Assembly: GCA_964355945.1 (NCBI GenBank)
Contig: CAYHGE010000102.1
Coordinates: 1-10,910, forward strand
DNA from: CAIVAT01 sp964355945
GTDB lineage: Bacteria; Bacteroidota; Bacteroidia; Bacteroidales; FEN-979
Length of the DNA: 10,910 nt
Direction of reading: 5' to 3'
A program made the position numbers and the translations under genes. Positions 6,059 to 10,910 of this stretch are shown in pieces. Within the stretch, counting starts at the first letter, position 1, and the number at the start of each line of letters is the position of its first letter. Below the pieces are notes generated by a model. That model did no database searches, had not been told where the DNA came from, and worked only from the letters and a program-made list of their open reading frames with translations.

Positions 6059-6550
6059 CTATTCAACAGGGATATCAGAAACACTCATATCTCTCAGGCA
6101 AACATACTTCCCGTCTCTTTTCACGAAAATACTCATGTAATTTCCGGTATTCACAACCAGGTTATCATTGTCTACAACTTTGTAGTAACCAATTTCAACT
6201 ACCTGGTTTCCTGAATCTGATACATAAATTTCATTCGTTTGGAATGAAATTTTATTTGATTTGGAGAAGTTGGCAATATCATCTTTTAAAAACGCTACAA
6301 TTGCGTCTTTCCCAACAAGCGGAGGTTTATTTTGACGAAAAGTTATTGCATCATCTGCATAATAACCAATATTTTTCACCTCCCGCGCATTGTACGTTGC
6401 AGCAAATTCATCCTCTTTGGCCTGGATCTCTTTTTTAATTTGCTCCTTATCCACAACCATCACGGGTGCCTCTTCTTTCTTAGGATTGCAGGAAATTATG
6501 AATGAGATTGCATAAAGTAAAAAGGCGATTTGAATAGTCTTGTCTTTCAT
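6059..6550 (-). CDS. DUF4440/SnoaL-like lipoprotein
   Basis: A 163-residue lipoprotein with an NTF2-like fold domain. The signal peptide ends in a lipobox IISC with the lipidated Cys at residue 21, followed by NPKKEEAP as a short linker. The domain starts near residue 38: KEIQAKEDEFAATYNAREVK is the first helix, YYADDAITFRQNKPPLVGKD is the signature region of DUF4440/SnoaL proteins, and three or four strands follow (ISFQTNEIYVSDSG, VVEIGYYKVVD, GNYMSIFVKRDGKYVCLRDM). Family members are usually small-molecule binders or isomerase-like proteins without a fixed reaction, so no substrate can be named. Membrane anchoring facing the periplasm is likely. The ATG at 6550 is the only start preserving the signal. 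The gene converges with the repeat-rich secreted protein, and their stops are 16 bp apart. Confidence 0.88.
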   Translation of the reverse strand: MKDKTIQIAFLLYAISFIISCNPKKEEAPVMVVDKEQIKKEIQAKEDEFAATYNAREVKNIGYYADDAITFRQNKPPLVGKDAIVAFLKDDIANFSKSNKISFQTNEIYVSDSGNQVVEIGYYKVVDNDNLVVNTGNYMSIFVKRDGKYVCLRDMSVSDIPVE

Positions 6551-6563
6551 AATTATATTGGTT

Positions 6564-6593
6564 TTAATTTATGTATTCACTTTATTAATCAAA
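6564..6593 (-). promoter_or_regulatory. Candidate promoter for the DUF4440-like lipoprotein
   Basis: On the minus strand TTTG (complement of 6590-6593) is followed after 18 bases by TAAATTAA (complement of 6564-6571). The second is a partial match to TAnnTTTG that keeps TAnnTT. The position, 14 bases before the ATG, is plausible, but the match is weak in an AT-rich region. Confidence 0.28.
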
Positions 6594-6788
6594 CAAGATG
6601 ACATTATCGAATTACTCCACTATTTCCTGTAAAAATAAAAAAATATTTTCAGGCTTCCGGATTTTTTTTTCAATCGTGACTGGAATTCAAACACCAGAAT
6701 GCCAATAACGTAAATGAGATAAATAATTCCAATACCATCGATTGCATGAACGCGATAATTTTCACAACCGGTGTCCGTTTTAAATTAT

Positions 6789-6796
6789 TAACTTTG
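6789..6796 (+). promoter_or_regulatory. Candidate -7 promoter element for the TPR/GT-C-like operon
   Basis: TAACTTTG matches TAnnTTTG exactly and lies 22 bases before the ATG at 6819. A -33 TTTG is not obvious. There is no Shine-Dalgarno sequence in the short AT-rich leader, as is usual in this phylum. Confidence 0.45.
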
Positions 6797-6818
6797 TGTT
6801 GACTGATCCTATATCTAT

Positions 6819-9020
6819 ATGACCCGCAAAGAGATTGAACAACGCATTCACAGGGTGTGTGAAATGATTGGCACACAGCAGCTGAAAAGTGCACTGGATG
6901 AACTTGAAAAATTAACCCGGCACACAACAAAAGCTGACTACTACTACCAACTGGAAACCCTGACGGAAAACTATAAAACCCTGCTGCGATATTCTTTTGA
7001 AGGATATGATGATCCTGAGCAAAAAAAAATCCTGAACGGGCTCTGCGCTTCCATGTTCAACATGGCTGATGATCTGAAACAGAACCTCCTTGACCCTTTA
7101 TTGCCATCAAAAAAATACGAAAAAAACGCCCTTTCGCAGGTTTTCGGAGAAGAGCCTCAGTTGATTTCCGGCAAAATAGAAGAGATGTTCTTCCACAGGG
7201 AAGTAAAAAAACTGATTGACGAAACAAACCTGTTGCCGCTTTGGCACCTCGATCAGATGTTCAAGCTCATCTGGCTGACCGGAAAACTTACAGATGAACA
7301 TATTGCGCTGATTCAGCAAATTAACCGTTCTGAACAGGTTCAGTGGCATGAAAAATGCCTTGTTGTAAGCTCACTTACCCTCAGCCTGCTCAACTATTTC
7401 GATCAGAACAAACTCCTTCTGCTGGTTGATTTTGTCCAGGTTCATGAAAACCAGGTGTATCAGCGCGCCCTCACCGGTTTGATCCTCGGATTGCTCATGT
7501 TTGATAAACGGCTGCCATTTTATCCTGAAATTATCGAAAAATTAAAAACGCTTACCAGCGATGAAACGATTCTTCCCGAAGTTGAACTGATCCTGATGCA
7601 ATTGCTCCAGGCCAGGGAGACCGATAAAATCACCCGGGAATTTGAAGAAGAGGTGCTTCCTGAGATGAAAAAGATGATGCCTAAAATTGAGGACAAACTG
7701 CAGCTGAACGACATCACAGAAGAAGAAGAACTCGAAGGAAAAAACCCGGGATGGAAGGACATGATTGAAGAGGTGCCGGGGTTATTCGAGAAAATCGAAA
7801 AGTTTTCCAAAATGCAGATGGAGGGTGGTGATGTGTTCATGAGTACGTTCCAGATGTTAAAACGATTCGATTTTTTCAATGCCATGAGCAACTGGTTCGT
7901 CCCGTTTCATCGTGACCATCCCGAAATTAAAAACAGTTTCTCAGTGCAGGAGGATATCAACAACCGTCTTCTGGAAAGTCTGGAAAAGGCCTTTTATATC
8001 TGCAACTCCGACAAATACTCCTTTGCCATCAACTTCAGGGCGATCCCCGACCAGCAACGAACCATGATCGTCACCAACTTCGAAGCGGAGTTTGCCCAGA
8101 TGAAAGAGATGGCATCGGAGGAGCAGCTATTGGATCAATCATTGATGAACAACTCCATTTTTATTCAATACATCCAGGATCTTTACCGGTTCTATAAACT
8201 TTTCCCGTCAAAACAGGAATTCGATGATGTTTTTCAGCGCAGGATGCGGATCCATGACCTCTACTTTTATAAAACCTGTTTTAACCGGCCCGGATTTTCA
8301 GAAAAACTTGCCTCCTTCCACTTCGAAAATGATCACCATTACGATGCCATCGATGTGTATGAAGCCATCATGGAACGAACAGGCCCCACCAACGAACTCT
8401 TTGAGAAAATCGGCTATTGCTATCAGAAAACAGGGCGCTTCAAGAAAGCGGTGGAGTATTACAAAAAAGCCGAACTGTTTGATGCCGACCGTCAGTGGAT
8501 CCTGAAGAAGCTGGGATGGTGCAGCCTGAAACTGAAAGATTACAGCCAGGCGCTTGGCTATTTTAAAGAGGCCTCCGCCCTGCAACCCGATGATGTTTCG
8601 TTGCAGATCCAGGTGGGACAATGCTTCCTGAACCTGAAAGATTATGAGCAGGCGCTTCATCAGTATGGAAAACTCAGGTTTTTTGTTCCTGATAACCTCA
8701 AGGTGTTGCGTCCCATTGCATACTGCCAGTTTGTGCTTGGGAAACCTGAACTGGCAGAGGAGGTTTATGCGCAAATTCTCAGCCTGACTTCCAACCCATC
8801 TGCTTATGACCTCATGAATGCTGCCAATGTCAGGTTATGTCTCGGGCAGCGGAAAGATGCCCTGCACCTGTACCGGCAATCGCTGCTTCAAAGCGCTCCC
8901 GGCCGCACCGAACTCATGGAGGCGTTTGATGAAGATGCGCAGTTCCTTGTTAAAAACGGCATCCCTGCTGAGGAAATTCCACTTATCCGCGACTACCTGA
9001 TGTTTCAAACTGAAAATTAA
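6819..9020 (+). CDS. Large TPR protein with helical N-terminal region, cytoplasmic
   Basis: A 733-residue protein without signal peptide or membrane segment, so probably cytoplasmic. The C-terminal third (about residues 495-695) consists of tetratricopeptide repeats: for example ELFEKIGYCYQKTGRFKKAV, ILKKLGWCSLKLKDYSQALG and LQIQVGQCFLNLKDYEQALH, each about 34 residues with the W/L/G/Y/A/P-type pattern, perhaps five or six in all. The N-terminal 490 residues are helical and charged, with no known enzyme motif. A highly acidic stretch lies near residues 300-312 (EEEELEGKNPGW). A conspicuous FFNAMSNWFVPFHRDHPEI follows near residue 350-370; I recall a similar N-W-F-x-P-F motif in large TPR proteins of Bacteroidales. 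It ends TAA at 9018-9020, directly followed by the ATG of the membrane protein in the same frame, so the two are almost certainly coupled. TPRs mediate protein-protein contacts; a scaffold or regulator role for the membrane partner is inferred. Confidence 0.85.
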   Translation: MTRKEIEQRIHRVCEMIGTQQLKSALDELEKLTRHTTKADYYYQLETLTENYKTLLRYSFEGYDDPEQKKILNGLCASMFNMADDLKQNLLDPLLPSKKYEKNALSQVFGEEPQLISGKIEEMFFHREVKKLIDETNLLPLWHLDQMFKLIWLTGKLTDEHIALIQQINRSEQVQWHEKCLVVSSLTLSLLNYFDQNKLLLLVDFVQVHENQVYQRALTGLILGLLMFDKRLPFYPEIIEKLKTLTSDETILPEVELILMQLLQARETDKITREFEEEVLPEMKKMMPKIEDKLQLNDITEEEELEGKNPGWKDMIEEVPGLFEKIEKFSKMQMEGGDVFMSTFQMLKRFDFFNAMSNWFVPFHRDHPEIKNSFSVQEDINNRLLESLEKAFYICNSDKYSFAINFRAIPDQQRTMIVTNFEAEFAQMKEMASEEQLLDQSLMNNSIFIQYIQDLYRFYKLFPSKQEFDDVFQRRMRIHDLYFYKTCFNRPGFSEKLASFHFENDHHYDAIDVYEAIMERTGPTNELFEKIGYCYQKTGRFKKAVEYYKKAELFDADRQWILKKLGWCSLKLKDYSQALGYFKEASALQPDDVSLQIQVGQCFLNLKDYEQALHQYGKLRFFVPDNLKVLRPIAYCQFVLGKPELAEEVYAQILSLTSNPSAYDLMNAANVRLCLGQRKDALHLYRQSLLQSAPGRTELMEAFDEDAQFLVKNGIPAEEIPLIRDYLMFQTEN

Positions 9021-10655
9021 ATGGGAAATTTCAAAAGATGGCCACGTGCCGAATTGCTGATCTTCACGATATTCACCATCGTGAACCTGCTGCCATTTGT
9101 GGCAACAAGGTTCTTCCCTACCATGGACGGGGCATCGCATCTCAGCAATTCCAACATCATCAACCAGCTGGTCTTTCACAACAACAGCCTTTTCCACCAG
9201 TTTTTCCAGATCAACCCCGAACCTGTCCCAAATTGGACTGCCCACCTTTTCATTTCACTGCTTACACTGATCATGCCCGCCTTTCTTGCCGAAAAAATCA
9301 TGATCATCCTGTTGCTTATCGGGACCCCCTTTGCCTTTCGCAACCTGGTCCAGACAATCTCCCCGAAACGCACACTGTTCAGCTTCCTCATCTTTCCCTT
9401 CACCCACTCGATGTTTTTTTTCTTCGGGTTCTACAACTTCTGCATGGCCATCCTACTGTTTCTTATCACCCTGAACTATTGGCTGCGACATGAAGATCGA
9501 TTGAACATCAGGAGAATCCTCATCCTGGCAATACTTGTTGCACTTACCTACTTTTCGCACATTGTAATTTTCGGCACCCTGCTGATTGCCATTGCTATGC
9601 ACATTGTCGTCGGGGCAATCATGGCCATGCTTTGCTCACAAAATGAGAAAAAAACAATTCTTCAGAGATTCCTTAAAAAGACACTGGCAATAACGATTGC
9701 AGGTTTGGTTCCCCTCTTCCTGTTTATCTATTTCTTTTATTCACGTCCTGAAATACGCGATATAAAATTTATCGGCAAACATGAGTTGCTCAACATTCTT
9801 ACCTCCATCCGTCCCCTGGTCTCCATGAACCCGGTGATAGAAGGAAAAATGCTGAACATCCTCTTCTACCTGTTTGTTTTGCTGGGAATTACAGGCGTTG
9901 TAACCTTTATCATCCGGATTTTCAATAAATACAGTAAGAAAGTTATCCCGGAAACAAACGAAGAGGGACAACTCCTTCCTCACTTTAACTTCTGGTGGAT
10001 CCTTGCCTCCATGGTTATCCTGCTGGGATTGTTTTTCACACTGCCCGATGCGTATGGAACCGCCAGCTACACCAGCTACAGGCTCGCGTTTGTCTTTTTT
10101 CTCATGATCATCCTGTGGTTCTCCACCTTCCGTATCCCCTGGTATTTCGGGCTCCTGGCCGCTGTAACCGGGTTGTGTGTAAACACCATGCTCATTAAGT
10201 ACCACAACCCCGGCATCAGGGATCTGGCAAAGCTGGCTGCATCCTGCAACAAGGCTTCTGACTTTGTCGCTCCAAACAGTCTGGTTCTTCCGATTTATTG
10301 CATGGACAACTGGTTTACCGGCCATTTTGTGGATTACATCGCGGTGGATAAACCCATCGTGATGGTCTATAATTACGAGTGCGCTTCCGGTTACTTCCCG
10401 GTGAGATGGAATGAAAAGACAAAGCCGAACTACTACCTTGGAAACCCGGCCACCCCGGAAAAGTACATCAATTTCGAGCTGGTGAAAGGGAAGCCATCGC
10501 TCAGCCTGGACTATGTATTCATTGTCGGGCAATACGACCCGAACAAGGACTGGTTTTTTGGCATGCTGCATAAAATTCTTACCAGCGATTTCGAGAAGGT
10601 GTACGAGGCTGAAAACTGCAGTTTGTACCGGAATAAGCTGGCTAAAAAACAATGA
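9021..10655 (+). CDS. Polytopic membrane protein, GT-C glycosyltransferase-like
   Basis: A 544-residue inner-membrane protein with about 11-12 hydrophobic segments and a soluble C-terminal part (about residues 405-544). After the first segment (residues 12-29) comes FFPTMDGASHLSNSNI, with Asp36 and His40 in the first external loop. GT-C enzymes, which use lipid-linked sugar donors, commonly place a catalytic acidic residue there. Further notable stretches are FFFGFYNFCMAILLF near residues 133-147 and a Tyr/Ser-rich TASYTSYRLAF before the last membrane pair. The C-terminal domain has paired Cys and aromatic residues (LPIYCMDNWFTGHFVDYIAV, VMVYNYECASGYFPVRW), typical of an extracytoplasmic domain. 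The start abuts the TPR gene's stop, implying translational coupling. Glycan or glycoprotein assembly is a reasonable guess, but donor and acceptor cannot be read from the sequence. It could instead be another multi-spanning protein of unknown role. Confidence 0.75.
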   Translation: MGNFKRWPRAELLIFTIFTIVNLLPFVATRFFPTMDGASHLSNSNIINQLVFHNNSLFHQFFQINPEPVPNWTAHLFISLLTLIMPAFLAEKIMIILLLIGTPFAFRNLVQTISPKRTLFSFLIFPFTHSMFFFFGFYNFCMAILLFLITLNYWLRHEDRLNIRRILILAILVALTYFSHIVIFGTLLIAIAMHIVVGAIMAMLCSQNEKKTILQRFLKKTLAITIAGLVPLFLFIYFFYSRPEIRDIKFIGKHELLNILTSIRPLVSMNPVIEGKMLNILFYLFVLLGITGVVTFIIRIFNKYSKKVIPETNEEGQLLPHFNFWWILASMVILLGLFFTLPDAYGTASYTSYRLAFVFFLMIILWFSTFRIPWYFGLLAAVTGLCVNTMLIKYHNPGIRDLAKLAASCNKASDFVAPNSLVLPIYCMDNWFTGHFVDYIAVDKPIVMVYNYECASGYFPVRWNEKTKPNYYLGNPATPEKYINFELVKGKPSLSLDYVFIVGQYDPNKDWFFGMLHKILTSDFEKVYEAENCSLYRNKLAKKQ

Positions 10656-10692
10656 ACAGGATTACTGACCATCATTGCTAACAGGCATCCAG

Positions 10693-10910
10693 GTGAGAAA
10701 TAAGATTACATCTCATTGCGTTAACCTAATAATCGTATTTATCTTTTTTCTGCCGGTTGAGACTTATTCAAAGCAATTTCCGGGTTACATGACCTCTCCT
10801 GTGTTCCCTCTCCTGAGGGAGCGGGGAGCGCGTTGTGAACCATCCGCCAGTTTATTCGATTTCGTGAACAGCAAAAGTCCGCTGAACATCGATTTCACCT
10901 CCCCGGATAC
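10693..10910 (+). CDS. Secreted protein, N-terminal fragment running off the window
   Basis: An open frame with no stop to the window end (72 codons) starts at GTG 10693, 37 bp after the GT-C-like gene on the same strand. It encodes a plausible signal peptide: basic MRNKITSH, hydrophobic core VNLIIVFIFFLPV, possible cleavage near ETYSKQ. The mature part begins FPGYMTSPVFPLLRERGA and continues SLFDFVNSKSPLNIDFTSP. An in-frame ATG at 10789 is an alternative start but would discard the signal. Part of the coding sequence (10805-10820) is a hairpin resembling dispersed intergenic repeats, which makes the frame less certain. I recognise no family. It could also be non-coding with a chance open frame. 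Confidence 0.42.
   Translation, partial: MRNKITSHCVNLIIVFIFFLPVETYSKQFPGYMTSPVFPLLRERGARCEPSASLFDFVNSKSPLNIDFTSPD
10805..10820. repeat. Short perfect hairpin TCCCTC-TCCT-GAGGGA
   Basis: Six-base inverted repeats TCCCTC (10805-10810) and GAGGGA (10815-10820) flank a four-base loop, followed by the G-rich GCGGGGAGCG. No T-run follows, so an intrinsic terminator is unlikely. The composition resembles the G-rich block at 4563-4592. Confidence 0.4.

Noticed and set aside
5285..6214. Long open frames overlapping the repeat gene on both strands (for example 5786-6214 plus)
   Set aside because: They are produced by the low-complexity GGT/GGC and TCA repeats of the real gene; their translations are Val/Ala runs with no signal, domain or start context.
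6640..6670. T-run after TTCCGGA as an intrinsic terminator
   Set aside because: TCCGGA is only a 6-base palindrome without a loop, and no plus-strand gene ends nearby; the T-run is part of an AT-rich divergent promoter region.
9741..10652. 303-codon open frame on the minus strand inside the GT-C-like gene
   Set aside because: It is the antisense shadow of a strongly hydrophobic coding sequence; the translation is His/Gln/Val-rich with no recognisable domain, while the plus-strand frame has clear membrane topology.

Overview
The window reads as a chromosomal segment of a member of the Bacteroidota, probably an uncultured Bacteroidales-like organism. The reasons are matches to the Bacteroidota -7 promoter core (TAnnTTTG) upstream of several genes, mostly absent Shine-Dalgarno sequences, a NodT-type outer-membrane lipoprotein next to an HAE1-type RND pump, and several secreted or outer-membrane protein types common in that phylum (DUF2490-like barrel, DUF4440-like lipoprotein, an acidic/Tyr-Pro-rich secreted protein). 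I see no tRNA, rRNA, CRISPR array, transposase, integrase or phage gene.

Layout. (1) Positions 1-1885 hold the 3' end of an RND efflux pump gene and its outer-membrane factor, a tripartite efflux operon cut by the left edge. (2) Positions 1969-3282 hold a small secreted orphan protein and, convergent with it with no base between the stop codons, a DUF2490-like outer-membrane protein. (3) Positions 3340-4449 (minus) hold a broken gene. It keeps the zinc-binding motifs of the phospholipase C / S1-P1 nuclease superfamily joined to a barrel-like C-terminal region, lacks a normal N-terminus, and carries two mutually compensating single-base frameshifts at C/G runs. (4) Positions 4450-4785 are non-coding, with a G-rich hairpin and a promoter. 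(5) Positions 4786-6042 encode a secreted protein with an acidic N-terminal domain, a Tyr/Pro-rich stretch, about 10-residue tandem repeats and a Gly/Arg tail. A DUF4440-like lipoprotein converges on it. (6) Positions 6819-10655 hold a two-gene unit: a large TPR protein and a polytopic membrane protein resembling GT-C glycosyltransferases. The two are in the same reading frame and separated by a single TAA. (7) From 10693 a secreted protein appears to begin and runs off the right edge.

How the genes relate. The efflux pair is a clear functional unit. The TPR/GT-C-like pair is very probably co-translated, and a joint role in envelope glycan or glycoprotein assembly is an inference only. The remaining genes are single envelope or secreted proteins with no shared pathway that I can demonstrate. 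The best leads are the zinc-enzyme/barrel architecture with its paired frameshifts, the in-frame TAA-ATG junction, and the low-complexity secreted protein. I found no convincing evidence of a complete new defence or mobile system.
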